64,000 nucleotides of DNA from JAKFWF01 sp963732635 (GTDB lineage Bacteria > Pseudomonadota > Alphaproteobacteria > Rhizobiales > Hyphomicrobiaceae): the NCBI GenBank assembly GCA_963732635.1, contig CAVTAL010000033.1, positions 463,734-527,733 on the forward strand. Reading direction: 5' to 3'. Shown in pieces: positions 1 to 8,467 of the stretch (its first letter is position 1; every line of letters begins with the position of its first letter). Under the pieces are notes generated by a model. That model saw only the letters and a list, made by a program, of their open reading frames with translations. It searched no databases and was not told where the DNA came from. The position numbers and the translations under genes were made by a program.

Positions 1-497
1 GGTGGAATGAGGATGCCGAGCGTACCGGCCGACGCCACTGTGCCGATCGCCAACCGCTTGTCGTATCCAGCCTCAAGCATTTGCGGCAGGGCAATCAATG
101 ACAGCAACACGACCGCCGCCCCCACGACGCCGATCGGAGCGGCAAGGATCGTCCCCATCACCATGACAGCGATTGCAAGCCCACCAGGCATGCGCTTCAG
201 CAGGATCTCGGTTGCCGACAGCATATCCTTGGCCGAGCCCGAGCGCTCCAGGATCGAGCCCATGAAGATGAACATGGGAATCGACACCAGCACGGGATCG
301 ACAGCCACGCCGCCCCACATGCGCAAGATGACATTTGACATGCTGGTGATCGGAAATACGCCGAGGAGATAGCCGAAGCCACCGAATACCAATCCCATGC
401 CGCCCATGACGAAGGCGACTGGAAACCCGCAGAAGATGAAAAAGAACATCGCAATGAACATGATCAGTGCGAGGTTGTCGGCGATAAAGTCGAGCAT
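1..497 (-). CDS. TRAP transporter large permease (DctM-like), 3' end off the window
   Basis: N-terminal 165 residues of a tripartite ATP-independent periplasmic (TRAP) transporter large membrane subunit, the ion-coupled channel component in the inner membrane. The visible part is strongly hydrophobic with several membrane segments. It includes the typical stretch LVSIPMFIFMGSILERSG followed by a GGLAIAVMVMG helix and LGILIPP, as in DctM proteins (usually about 430 residues), so roughly 60% is missing beyond position 1. Start ATG at 497 has a strong GAGGGAGG ribosome site just upstream. It lies 11 bases after the small permease and follows the binding protein in the same direction, so it is the last visible gene of a dctP-dctQ-dctM operon. 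The substrate cannot be told from sequence; related systems carry C4-dicarboxylates, sialic acid or other carboxylates. Confidence 0.93.
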   Translation of the reverse strand, partial: MLDFIADNLALIMFIAMFFFIFCGFPVAFVMGGMGLVFGGFGYLLGVFPITSMSNVILRMWGGVAVDPVLVSIPMFIFMGSILERSGSAKDMLSATEILLKRMPGGLAIAVMVMGTILAAPIGVVGAAVVLLSLIALPQMLEAGYDKRLAIGTVASAGTLGILIP

Positions 498-508
498 GAT
501 CGCCTCCC

Positions 509-1141
509 TCACGCTTCCAATTCACTGTGGCCGATTTGGATATTTGCATCTTCCTGACTTCGGCCCAGGAATAGGAACGCAATCAATCGAAGCAATACGC
601 TCAGCACACCAAGGAACACCAGCCAGATGCCGATGAAGAACACACCCTTGATCGCCCAGCGAAACGGCAGGCCGGTCACGTTCTCGGATGCTTCGTTCTG
701 CAGATAGGATTGCTGCACGAACGGCCAGCCATGTTCGAGCATCACGAAAATGAATGGCAATGCGAATACCAATATGCCCAAGAACTCGATCCAGGCCTTC
801 GCGCGAAACCCAAGCGTTTCCGTGTAGCTGTCAACCCGCGGATGGGCGTTGATTGTGTAGTTGTAGCCCATCCAGCCGGAGAACACCGCAGTGTGCAGAT
901 GCCATTCCAATTCTTGGAACTGGGTCAGCGCGATCGGTAGCTGCAGCTTGCGGAACGTGATGTCCATGCAGGTGACACACATCAGCACCATCAGGAACCA
1001 GCCCGATCCGAAGGCAATTTTTTCAAGTAACCACTTGATCCCATCGGAGGTGCGGATTGGCCCAACAATCAGGCAGGACGTGAGGCATAGCAGCCCGAGA
1101 CCGCACACGATCATCCACGGAACTGACATCAAAATGGGCAT
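509..1141 (-). CDS. TRAP transporter small permease (DctQ-like)
   Basis: Small membrane subunit (210 residues) of the TRAP transporter. It has four hydrophobic segments, near residues 5-30, 40-60, 115-135 and 170-195, and sits between the binding protein and the large permease. I placed the start at 1141 (MPILMS) because GGGGGAG lies about 8 bases upstream. A longer reading from 1183 would add 14 residues without a ribosome site. It is longer than the usual 160-180 residue DctQ because of a hydrophilic loop around residues 65-110, containing an ELEWH stretch, as seen in the subfamily that transports larger carboxylates. Assignment rests on operon position, length and hydrophobicity more than on motif identity. 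Confidence 0.85.
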   Translation of the reverse strand: MPILMSVPWMIVCGLGLLCLTSCLIVGPIRTSDGIKWLLEKIAFGSGWFLMVLMCVTCMDITFRKLQLPIALTQFQELEWHLHTAVFSGWMGYNYTINAHPRVDSYTETLGFRAKAWIEFLGILVFALPFIFVMLEHGWPFVQQSYLQNEASENVTGLPFRWAIKGVFFIGIWLVFLGVLSVLLRLIAFLFLGRSQEDANIQIGHSELEA

Positions 1142-1228
1142 TCTGAATACTCCCCCGGGGGCGCGGGTGAGATCCCGCGTCATAATTTACTTTGCTGCTC
1201 GCACGTCGAGGTGCGGGCATGATTGAAA

Positions 1229-1254
1229 CGCGGCGCCACAATTGCGGCGCCGCG
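1229..1254. other. Intercistronic hairpin between TRAP binding protein and permease genes
   Basis: A perfect 9-base inverted repeat (CGCGGCGCC / GGCGCCGCG) with an 8-base loop lies in the 121-base gap after the binding-protein gene and before the small permease. No T-run follows it on the minus strand. It could stabilise the upstream mRNA so that the binding protein is made in excess over the permeases, as known for periplasmic binding-protein operons. That role is inference. Confidence 0.6.
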
Positions 1255-1262
1255 TGGGGGTG

Positions 1263-2312
1263 CTATTCTTTCAAATAGCCGTAGTCCTTCCAGACCTTGT
1301 ACTCGGCGCGGAATGCCGAATAACTTTCCCAGGCCTTCTTGAATTCCGGGCTCTTTTCCGCTTGTTCCTTCGCGACTTCTTCCCAGGTCTTCTTGTAGAG
1401 GGCCAGCATTTCTTTCGGCCAATAGTGCAGCGTCACACCCTTGGCTTGGATTTCCTTGATGGCCTTGCCTTGAACGCTTTCACCTTCGATGAACTGCCGG
1501 AGCATCGTCGAATTGCAGGTGACGCGGATCTGCTCTTTTTGCGTTTCTGAGAATTCCGCCCATTTCGCCTTGGAGACGTAGAGCGAATTGATCGTCGACA
1601 TCTGATGCCAGCCGGGGAAGTAATAGTGCTTGGCCACCTGATGGAAGCCGAGCGTCAAGTCCATGACCGGCATCGAAAACTCAGTGGCGTCGATCGTGCC
1701 GAGCTGGAGCGCCTGGAAGATTTCGCCAGCCTGCAGCAGCTGCGTCTGGACACCGAGCTTCTGCATCACGTTCGCGCCGAGGCCGAAGAAGCGCATCTTC
1801 AACCCCTTGAGGTCATCCGGTCCCTTGATTTCCTTGCGGAACCAGCCTGAAGCCTCGGGCGCGATCAGCCCACAGGGCATCGCAACGATGTTATACTTGG
1901 CGTGCAACTCGTCGTAGAGCTTGCGGCCGCCACCATGGTTCATCCAACCCATGTATTCGCCGGCTTCGGGCCCGAACGGCACCGCTGCAAACATGGCGAA
2001 TGCGATATCCTTGCCGGTGAAAAACCCGGTCACCGTCCAAGCCGAGTCGACCGAACCATTCGAGACTGCATCGAAATACTGGCCAGCGGGAACAAGGGCG
2101 CCGGGCTCGAAAAACTTCGCGTCGATCGATCCGCCGGAAACTTTCTTCAGCGTATCAACGACATATTGTTGCGTCGGCCCCAGCAAACCCGTCGTCGACG
2201 GGAAAGCACCGGCAACGTTAAGTCGTACCTTCTTGTCCTGAGCAACCGCTCCCGACGCGCCGATCGAGATACCGACCAACAAGGCAGCAGCAGTCCATAG
2301 CCTGGATCGCAT
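1263..2312 (-). CDS. TRAP transporter periplasmic substrate-binding protein (DctP/TAXI family, DctP type)
   Basis: Periplasmic solute receptor (349 residues) that delivers substrate to the TRAP permease pair encoded downstream. It has a Sec signal peptide (residues 1-25, MRSRLWTAAALLVGIS... cleaved after AVAQ), then the DctP fold with KVRLNVAGAFPSTTGLLGP, a central ASGWFRKEIKGPDDLKGLKMRFFG motif region containing the conserved Arg that binds the substrate carboxylate, and a C-terminal helix with KKTWEEVAKEQAEKSPEFKKAW. Start ATG at 2312 was chosen because GGGAGGAAATAAT precedes it and the signal peptide begins there; an upstream in-frame ATG (2528) has no such support. First gene of the operon. 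The DLKGLKMR type with a short loop resembles receptors for alpha-keto or mandelate-like acids, but the ligand is not predictable. Confidence 0.93.
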   Translation of the reverse strand: MRSRLWTAAALLVGISIGASGAVAQDKKVRLNVAGAFPSTTGLLGPTQQYVVDTLKKVSGGSIDAKFFEPGALVPAGQYFDAVSNGSVDSAWTVTGFFTGKDIAFAMFAAVPFGPEAGEYMGWMNHGGGRKLYDELHAKYNIVAMPCGLIAPEASGWFRKEIKGPDDLKGLKMRFFGLGANVMQKLGVQTQLLQAGEIFQALQLGTIDATEFSMPVMDLTLGFHQVAKHYYFPGWHQMSTINSLYVSKAKWAEFSETQKEQIRVTCNSTMLRQFIEGESVQGKAIKEIQAKGVTLHYWPKEMLALYKKTWEEVAKEQAEKSPEFKKAWESYSAFRAEYKVWKDYGYLKE

Positions 2313-2714
2313 ATTATTTCCTCCCACGGAACATTTTTCGAGTCGGCCCAATTTTTTGGGCTGCTCATTGCCGGTTCGGTTGGGCTCGACCACGGTAGAT
2401 GTCGAAGAGCCGTCCGTTCCGCCGACAACGTGACACGCAGATCCGCGCACAGTCAAAAGGAAATGCCACATCCTGAGAATATTCTGCTCGCGACTGGTGA
2501 AGGTGATAGGATTAACGTCGCCAATCATCAGTCCCGTGATGAGTTCCGATTGGCTTCGATGTTCTCGAAAATCAATCGTCCGCCAACCCCGCTAATCAAT
2601 TATTGAACGCATTGCGGATATCGGTCGCGATTTTCCAAATTCCCGCTTTTGCGCCAACGGATCGTGGCCGATCGCACTTTTTGCAAATCGGCAAATAGTC
2701 TTCATCAATCGACT
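2313..2714. other. Intergenic region upstream of the TRAP operon
   Basis: About 400 bases without a convincing gene. It should contain the minus-strand promoter for the TRAP operon. The half near 2570-2710 is richer in A and T than its surroundings, including CAATTATTGAACG. I see no strong palindrome, riboswitch or conserved operator. The methyltransferase on the right ends here, so a terminator is expected near 2700, but no hairpin with a T-run is visible. Confidence 0.5.
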
Positions 2715-3947
2715 CTAAAGTGGGCCAGTCAAATACAGCACCACCCGCAAGCCGCCATGCGACACTGGCGGGCCGGGAGGCTGGAACGGTAATCCAGTCA
2801 TCTTGGCCAAGCTAGCGTCGGTCGTGATCAACCCCACGCGCCAGCCGCTGAAGCGTTTCATCAGCGTGGTGCCGAGCGAACGATAGAGGTGCTGCAGGCG
2901 TTGCTTCTCGCCAATCCGGGTGCCGTACGGCGGATTGATGATGACGAGGCCGGGCGTGCCAGCGGGCGCCACGAGTTCAGTGATCTCGAGCTGCCGGAAT
3001 TCCGTCATGGCCGCCACGCCGGCACGCTCGGCATTGGCCCGGCTCATGTTGATCGCCCCCGCGTCGAGGTCGCTGCCATGAAAACGCACAGCTTGCGTGG
3101 CGTCGATCGTTCGCCCCGACGCAGTTTCGCTTGGCCGCTCCGGGGCAGGCCCCGACGCAGTTTCGCTTAGCTGCTCCGGGCCAGGCCCCGACGCAGTTTC
3201 CCTTGGCCGCTCCGGAGCAGGCCCCGACGCGGGTGCGCGCATCGCCTCCCATGCCGCCGCGTCGAAGGTCGCCAATTGCTCGAATGCGAAATGCCGCGAA
3301 CGGCCGGGCTTCAATCCGGCGGCGATCTCCGCCGCCTCTATGACGAAAGTTCCTGAACCACACATCGGATCGACCACTGGCTCAACACCGTCATAGCCGC
3401 ACTGGCGCAAGAACAGCGCCGCCATGGTCTCGCGCATCGGCGCCTTGGCGACCGCTTCCTTGTGGCCGCGCTTGTGCAGCAGTTCGCCCGAGGTATCGAT
3501 GCCGATGGTAACGAGATCATCCTCGATGCGTGCTCGGATCAGCACTTGCGCCTCGGGCGAGACGGGCGCGCCCAGTTCCTCGGCGATCGCCCGCTCGATC
3601 CGCTCGGCGGCAGCGCCTGAGTGATAAATGCGCGATTTCTTGCACGCCGCCTCGACGCGAAATGGCACGCCGGGCCGCAGTACCTGCCGCCAGGGAAATT
3701 GGCGCGCGCGCTTATCGAGTTGCGCCAAGTGCATCGCCCGGAATGAGCCCAGGCGCACCATGACGCGACCAGCGCCGCGGATCTCGAGATTGGCGCGCCA
3801 GACGTCGGGCCAGCCGCCCTTCATCGTCACGCCGCCTGGAACGTAGCGCGCGGTCTTGAAGCCTAGGCTGCGCGCTTCTGCCCAGAGCGCAGTTTCCAGG
3901 CCCGGTGCCGCCACCAGAAAGATTTCGAACTCGCCGTCTTTGATCAT
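2715..3947 (-). CDS. THUMP-domain class I RNA methyltransferase (RlmL/Trm14-like)
   Basis: SAM-dependent RNA methyltransferase of the UPF0020/RlmL N-terminal type (410 residues), probably acting on guanine-N2 of 23S rRNA or tRNA. An N-terminal THUMP region (about 1-155, beginning with FLVAAPGLETALWAE) is followed by the Rossmann methyltransferase domain, with motif I DPMCGSGTF at 193-201 and the catalytic NPPYG at 338-342. Between them, residues 240-278 are three and a quarter copies of a 12-residue repeat (ASGPAPERPRET and variants). These replace or extend a surface loop and are absent from ordinary family members as I know them. Start ATG at 3947 has only a weak ribosome site. The gene appears monocistronic. 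The exact base and RNA methylated are not known. Confidence 0.9.
   Translation of the reverse strand: MIKDGEFEIFLVAAPGLETALWAEARSLGFKTARYVPGGVTMKGGWPDVWRANLEIRGAGRVMVRLGSFRAMHLAQLDKRARQFPWRQVLRPGVPFRVEAACKKSRIYHSGAAAERIERAIAEELGAPVSPEAQVLIRARIEDDLVTIGIDTSGELLHKRGHKEAVAKAPMRETMAALFLRQCGYDGVEPVVDPMCGSGTFVIEAAEIAAGLKPGRSRHFAFEQLATFDAAAWEAMRAPASGPAPERPRETASGPGPEQLSETASGPAPERPSETASGRTIDATQAVRFHGSDLDAGAINMSRANAERAGVAAMTEFRQLEITELVAPAGTPGLVIINPPYGTRIGEKQRLQHLYRSLGTTLMKRFSGWRVGLITTDASLAKMTGLPFQPPGPPVSHGGLRVVLYLTGPL
3114..3230. repeat. 36-bp in-frame tandem repeat inside the RNA methyltransferase gene
   Basis: Three 36-base units start at 3114, 3150 and 3186 (each beginning CCCCGACGCAGTTTC on the plus strand), with 9 bases of a fourth unit at 3222-3230. 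They differ by a few substitutions each and keep the frame, encoding a Pro/Glu/Ser/Thr-rich 12-residue unit. Confidence 0.95.
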
Positions 3948-4093
3948 TCAGCCGGCATAGCTGGAAAGCCCGCCCGCATCGACATGTTTCTAAGCGCGCA
4001 ATTCGCGATTTTGGGAATGGTTACCGATCAGACCAATCCGCGCTGAGACGCGACGACGCTGGGTATTGGTAACTAATGCCCCCTAATTGGGTC

Positions 4094-4888
4094 TCACCCC
4101 ATCATTTTGATCATCAGCAGGAATGCCGCGCCGCCGGCACCGAGCACGAGGCCGGATATCGCACGCACCGGATTGCGCCAGAACATCTCGTAGGCTTCGC
4201 GCATCTGGCCACCATTAAGCGTCCACCAGCCGGCGTCGGTGACCAGCGCCCGATCACTCGCCAATTGCGCGACATCGGCGATGATCGTCACTTTGCACAA
4301 CACCGACTGGAGTACCTTGTAGTACTGGCCTTGCGCGAACGCCTGCGCCTCAAGCCCGCCGGACAGGAAGCTCGACGTCGACAATCCGTTGTTGTGTGCC
4401 AGCGTCTCGATGTACGGCTTGTCGACGTAGTTCGAACCGAACATCTCGACGAAGCAGCGCGACAGGTCGAACTTCTGGCTATCGTGCACCGACACCGGTT
4501 CGCCGCCTAGCAGCGAACAGCGGTGGGAAAGGGCTGCGAAGCCGAACTTCTCGTCGCGCATATTCCAGTGCATGAACGTCGCATACGGATTGCGCGAGAC
4601 GAAGTCGTAAAAGCGGCCGAGCATCACTCGCTCCATGCCGTCGAGACCAGCCACGTCGGCATTGCGTCGCCGCGCCAACTCGACTTCGGCGTGGATCGAG
4701 AACGAAGTGGTGACGCCGGTGCCGAGATTGCGCAGCGCGATGCCGGTGATGCGCGGCGAGGCGTAGCCCTTGGCCTCGTCGAAGCTTTCGCAGGCATAGT
4801 GGATCACGAACACCGACGTCGGATGCACGAACAGCCGGCCAAGGCCCTCGCGGGCAGCCTTCTGACGGCTCGGGTTGGGTGCGGCCAC
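4094..4888 (-). CDS. Conserved hypothetical protein with C-terminal membrane anchor
   Basis: Unrecognised 264-residue protein. The body (about 1-240) is mixed alpha/beta. It begins with a strand and acidic residues (FVIHYACESFDEAKG, then ITGIALRNLGTG), which reminds me of RNase H-like nuclease folds, but I cannot place a full acidic triad, so no function is assigned. Other notable stretches are YATFMHWNMRDEKFGFAAL and SHRCSLLGG. Residues 242-261 form one hydrophobic segment (AISGLVLGAGGAAFLLMIKM), suggesting a tail-anchored protein with the bulk in the cytoplasm. The start is a GTG at 4888 (VAAPNPSRQ); the ribosome site is weak, so an alternative start is possible. It stands alone between a methyltransferase and a divergent exporter. 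Confidence 0.7.
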   Translation of the reverse strand: MAAPNPSRQKAAREGLGRLFVHPTSVFVIHYACESFDEAKGYASPRITGIALRNLGTGVTTSFSIHAEVELARRRNADVAGLDGMERVMLGRFYDFVSRNPYATFMHWNMRDEKFGFAALSHRCSLLGGEPVSVHDSQKFDLSRCFVEMFGSNYVDKPYIETLAHNNGLSTSSFLSGGLEAQAFAQGQYYKVLQSVLCKVTIIADVAQLASDRALVTDAGWWTLNGGQMREAYEMFWRNPVRAISGLVLGAGGAAFLLMIKMMG

Positions 4889-5127
4889 GGGTGATAAGTG
4901 CCTTATTGCGAGGTGCGAATGAGCGGTGCCGGCGAATCGAATTGTCGGCCGCGTTCGGTTACTGTGCTGCTTCGCCGCTCGGTTTCAAGGCAATGACCGC
5001 CGTCCGCGTGTCCACCCTCGACTTTGCCGTGGTACTGGTGCTGGAAAGCTGGCATCCATGAGCGGCTACGGCGTAGTTCGCCCCGTCGGTTGCATCTCCC
5101 CTCACTCTGTGAATCGGACTTCGATCC

Positions 5128-6012
5128 ATGGCCGCTCTCAGCCTGTCGCGTCGGCCGCTGCTGCAGGCTACCCTGCTGGCGCTGGCTGCCGAGGCGCTGC
5201 TGACCTTCATGGATGCCACCATCAAGGGATTGAGCCCGCGCTATCCAACGCTTGAGATCGCGTTCCTGCGGTTTGCGTTCGGCGCACTGTGGGCGACGGC
5301 ACTGCTATTCATCTTTCGGCCCGGCTGGCCGTCGCGGGAAACGGTGCGCGCCAATATTTCACGCTCGTTCCTGGTGGTGATCACTGCGTCCTGCTTCTTC
5401 TTCGCCCTCGGCAGACTGCCGCTGGCCGAGACTGTCGCCCTGTCATTTCTGTCGCCGGTGCTGATGGCGTTGTTCGGCGGGCTGTTCCTTGGCGAAAAGC
5501 TCGATCGCTCGATCGGCATCGGCCTTGCGGCCGGGCTTGCTGGCATGATGTTGATCGTTGGCGCGCGCATCGGCCAGTCGGACTACCAGGCAGGCGCGCT
5601 GTGGGGCGTGGCCGCGCTGTTCGTGTCGACGGTGACCTACGCGCTCAACATCATCGTGTTGCGCACGCGGGCACAACGTGACCCGGCGCTAACCATTGTA
5701 TGGTTCCAGAGCACGGCGCCAGGGCTGATGCTGCTGGCGCCGGCGCTGTACGTGTGGACGCAACCCAGCGCCTGGGATCTGATGTTGTTCGCATTGGTCG
5801 GCGCCCTCGGCGTGGCCGGCCATTACCTGCTGGCGCTGGCATTTGCCCGCGCCGAGGCTGCCCGTCTCGCGCCGGTCCACTACACCACTCTGATCTGGGG
5901 CATCCTGTTCGGATACCTGATGTTCGCCGAGGTCCCAACCACCGCAATGCTCGCCGGTGCAACACTGATCGCGGCCGGCGCATGGATTGCCCAGCGCAAG
6001 CCGCGTCAGTGA
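5128..6012 (+). CDS. EamA/DMT-family transporter
   Basis: Inner-membrane drug/metabolite transporter-type permease of 294 residues, with about ten hydrophobic segments in two homologous EamA halves. The first half carries FMDATIKGLSPRYPTLEIAFLRFAFGA and ETVALSFLSPVLMALFGGLFLGEKL, and the second carries RLAPVHYTTLIWGILFGYLMFAEVP. These Pro-rich LSPV and GE(K/V) motifs are standard for the family, which exports amino acids, nucleosides or related metabolites. It ends with a short basic tail. Upstream, 4889-5127 is non-coding and probably holds its promoter. The gene is monocistronic and its substrate cannot be predicted. Confidence 0.92.
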   Translation: MAALSLSRRPLLQATLLALAAEALLTFMDATIKGLSPRYPTLEIAFLRFAFGALWATALLFIFRPGWPSRETVRANISRSFLVVITASCFFFALGRLPLAETVALSFLSPVLMALFGGLFLGEKLDRSIGIGLAAGLAGMMLIVGARIGQSDYQAGALWGVAALFVSTVTYALNIIVLRTRAQRDPALTIVWFQSTAPGLMLLAPALYVWTQPSAWDLMLFALVGALGVAGHYLLALAFARAEAARLAPVHYTTLIWGILFGYLMFAEVPTTAMLAGATLIAAGAWIAQRKPRQ

Positions 6013-6053
6013 CCGCCGCGAACGTGTCACGCCTGAAACCAGTCAGGCCAACC

Positions 6054-6227
6054 TCAGGCCCCGGCTTGCTCAAGTTTGGTGATGGTGTCTTTGAGCTTCA
6101 GCTTCTGCATCTTCAGCTTATTGACCGCGACGGGGTCCGCGGCTGGACGGGCCAGCTCCTCGGCAATACGTCGGTCCAACAATTTATGCTTTTCGGCGAG
6201 TTCAGAAAGGTGAGCAGATCGCGCCAT
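6054..6227 (-). CDS. DUF465 (YdcH-like) small coiled-coil protein
   Basis: A 57-residue DUF465 protein, almost entirely a helical hairpin: MARSAHLSELAEKHKLLDRRIAEELARP, a turn at PAADP, then KLKMQKLKLKDTITKLE. The KxxKLxLKDxI signature near the C-terminus is typical. Start 6227 is favoured by GGAGGATAGG directly upstream; a longer frame from 6341 lacks support. Function is unknown; members are abundant small cytosolic proteins in alphaproteobacteria. A second member lies divergently at 6504. Confidence 0.88.
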   Translation of the reverse strand: MARSAHLSELAEKHKLLDRRIAEELARPAADPVAVNKLKMQKLKLKDTITKLEQAGA

Positions 6228-6503
6228 CCTATCCTCCGAGCAATTGCTGTTAACCTTGGGGAGAATGACAGATCCATGACGGTTTGTCCAACCATCGAAG
6301 TGGCACAGGGTTGACCAATCGTAACCATTTCGTGTCGACACTCAGACCTGCATAACTCGCGGAATTATCCCGCAATTCATTGCCCAGGCCGCACGCTGGT
6401 TCTTGCGTTCATGAAGTGTTTTCGACAATACTATGTTTGGGTGCGCTGCGAATGCGGCGTATTGCGGTGCAACGACCACTTCAAAGAACGAGACACGGGG
6501 CAA

Positions 6504-6710
6504 ATGGCGCGCCTGGATGACCGGGACATCAGGGAGCAGCTGGCCGTGCTGCGCGCCGAACACCGCGAACTCGACAACGAGATCGCGCTGATCGAAGCGG
6601 CGGCGCATGCCGACCAGCTACTGATCAAGCGCCTCAAGAAGAAGAAGCTGCACCTGAAGGACCAGATCACGGCATTGGAAGACCGTCTTCTGCCCGACAT
6701 CATCGCTTGA
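6504..6710 (+). CDS. DUF465 (YdcH-like) small coiled-coil protein, second copy
   Basis: Second DUF465 protein (68 residues), with REQLAVLRAEHRELDNEIALIE, a short turn, and LIKRLKKKKLHLKDQITALEDRL. It shares the KLxLKDxI core with the divergent gene at 6054-6227 and is more basic in the middle (KRLKKKK). I chose ATG 6504 (MARLDDRD, parallel to MARSAHL in the sister gene) over 6411, which would add 31 unsupported residues including several Cys. It ends 12 bases before purE, so it may be co-transcribed with purE-purK. Function unknown. Confidence 0.85.
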   Translation: MARLDDRDIREQLAVLRAEHRELDNEIALIEAAAHADQLLIKRLKKKKLHLKDQITALEDRLLPDIIA

Positions 6711-6722
6711 ACCGGCCAGAAA

Positions 6723-7214
6723 ATGAGCGCAACAGCACCGATCGTCGGAATCATCATGGGCAGCCAGTCCGACTGGCCGACCATGCGGCATGCGGCCGAC
6801 GTCCTGAAATCCCTCGGCGTTACGTTCGAAACGCGCATCGTCTCGGCCCACCGCACGCCCGACCGGCTTTACGACTATGCCAAATCGGCGAAGTCACGCG
6901 GCCTGCACGTGATCATCGCCGGTGCCGGCGGGGCGGCTCATTTGCCCGGCATGGCGGCGTCGATGACGACACTGCCGGTGCTTGGCGTGCCGATCGAAAG
7001 CCGCATCCTCAAGGGCCAGGACAGTCTGCTTTCGATTGTGCAGATGCCGGCCGGCGTGCCGGTGGGAACCCTCGCGATCGGCGAAGCTGGCGCCACCAAT
7101 GCCGGGCTGCTGGCGGCGCAGATCCTGGCGCTGGCGGATACCGCGCTGGCGGTGCGCCTCGAAGCGCATCGCGCCAGTCAGACCGCCGCAGTCGCCGCCG
7201 CGCCGAAGGACTAG
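6723..7214 (+). CDS. purE: N5-carboxyaminoimidazole ribonucleotide mutase PurE (class I)
   Basis: Converts N5-CAIR to CAIR in de novo purine synthesis in the cytoplasm (EC 5.4.99.18). At 163 residues it has the usual class I length. Diagnostic motifs are GSQSDWPTM near the N-terminus, SAHRTPDRL with the catalytic His, AGAGGAAHLPGMAA, and ESRILKGQDSLLSIVQMPAGVPVGTLAIGEAGATNAGLLA. It is followed after 5 bases by purK, which makes its substrate, the classic purE-purK pair. Confidence 0.98.
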   Translation: MSATAPIVGIIMGSQSDWPTMRHAADVLKSLGVTFETRIVSAHRTPDRLYDYAKSAKSRGLHVIIAGAGGAAHLPGMAASMTTLPVLGVPIESRILKGQDSLLSIVQMPAGVPVGTLAIGEAGATNAGLLAAQILALADTALAVRLEAHRASQTAAVAAAPKD

Positions 7215-7219
7215 AACGC

Positions 7220-8314
7220 TTGAAATCGCTCGCAAAACCGATCCCGCCCGGCGGGACAATCGGCATTCTTGGATCGGGCCAGCTCGGCCGCATGCTGGCG
7301 CTCGCCGCCGGCAAGCTCGGCCTCAAGACGCACGTCTATTGCGACGCCAGCGGACCGGCGTTCGACGTTGCCACGGTGCGCACGACCGCAAACTTCGATC
7401 ATAGCGAGAAGCTCGCTACATTTGCCCGCACCGTCGATGCCGTCACTTACGAATTCGAGAACATTCCGCTCGGCTCCGTGGAATTTCTCGAGAACCTGGT
7501 ACCGGTTCGACCTGGCTCAAAGGCCCTGGCCTGCGCCCAGGACCGGCTCAACGAAAAGCAACTTGCCCGCGATCTCGGCGCCGGCACGGCGGCATTTGCC
7601 GCCATCGACAGCCTCGACGATCTGAACGCCCAGCTTGCCGGCGCGATGCCGGTGCCGTGCGTGCTGAAAACCCGCCGCCTCGGCTACGACGGCAAGGGCC
7701 AGGCGAAGATCATGGCACCGGCCGATGCCGCCGACGCTTGGGCCGCAATCGGCCGTCAACCGGCAATCCTGGAAGGCTTCGTAAAGTTCGCCTGCGAAGT
7801 CTCGGTGGTGGCGGTGCGCGGCGCCGATGGCGCGTTCGCAGCTTATGACGTGACCCTCAACGACCACCGCGACCACGTTCTGCACTCATCGACCGTGCCT
7901 GCGGGAATTGCGCCCGGCCTCGGCGATCAAGCGATCGACACCGCGCGGCGGATCGCCCATGCGCTCGATTACGTTGGCGTGTTCGCGGTCGAATTCTTCG
8001 CCATCGACGGCGACATGCTGGTCAACGAGATCGCACCCAGGGTGCACAATAGCGGCCATTGGACCATGGACGCCTGCCTCGCCAGCCAGTTCGAGAACCA
8101 CATCCGGGCCGTCGCCGGCTGGCCGCTGGGTTCGACCGCCCGCCACGCCGACGCCGAAATGATCAATCTAATCGGCCTCGAAGCCAATGAATGGGCAAAA
8201 ATTGCAGCCGAACCGGGGGCTTCATTGCACCTCTATGGCAAGCGAGAAGCCCGTCCCGGCCGCAAGATGGGCCACATCAACCGGCTGACGCGCATGAAAC
8301 ACCCGCCTAAATGA
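7220..8314 (+). CDS. purK: 5-(carboxyamino)imidazole ribonucleotide synthase PurK
   Basis: ATP-grasp enzyme (EC 6.3.4.18) that carboxylates aminoimidazole ribonucleotide with bicarbonate and ATP, giving the substrate of PurE. It reads as 364 residues with the N-terminal dinucleotide-like motif GTIGILGSGQLGRMLA, a central KTRRLGYDGKGQ ATP-grasp loop, and a C-terminal EIAPRVHNSGHWTMDAC motif. The start is a TTG at 7220: AAGGA lies 9 bases upstream (inside the end of purE), whereas the first ATG in frame would cut off the GSGQLGR motif. The frame stays open far upstream through purE, but that extension is a shadow. Confidence 0.96.
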   Translation: MKSLAKPIPPGGTIGILGSGQLGRMLALAAGKLGLKTHVYCDASGPAFDVATVRTTANFDHSEKLATFARTVDAVTYEFENIPLGSVEFLENLVPVRPGSKALACAQDRLNEKQLARDLGAGTAAFAAIDSLDDLNAQLAGAMPVPCVLKTRRLGYDGKGQAKIMAPADAADAWAAIGRQPAILEGFVKFACEVSVVAVRGADGAFAAYDVTLNDHRDHVLHSSTVPAGIAPGLGDQAIDTARRIAHALDYVGVFAVEFFAIDGDMLVNEIAPRVHNSGHWTMDACLASQFENHIRAVAGWPLGSTARHADAEMINLIGLEANEWAKIAAEPGASLHLYGKREARPGRKMGHINRLTRMKHPPK

Positions 8315-8467
8315 CGCAGGCCCGGCCGAGGCGTGTAGACTTCTTCACCAGCATTTGCTATTCACCGGCCAATCCAATGACAAGGCTGCCCCCGGTGATC
8401 GGAAAACGGTCTCGGCGAGCGGCCTTTGATGCCATCCAACTCTTCAACAGCCGAGGATAACACCCAA

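Noticed and set aside
3114..3230. CRISPR array suspected from regularly spaced repeats
   Set aside because: Units are contiguous with no spacers, are in frame, and encode protein.
6707..7219. Long open frame upstream of purK overlapping purE
   Set aside because: It is out of frame with purE, Arg/His-rich, and purK has its own TTG start with a ribosome site at 7220.
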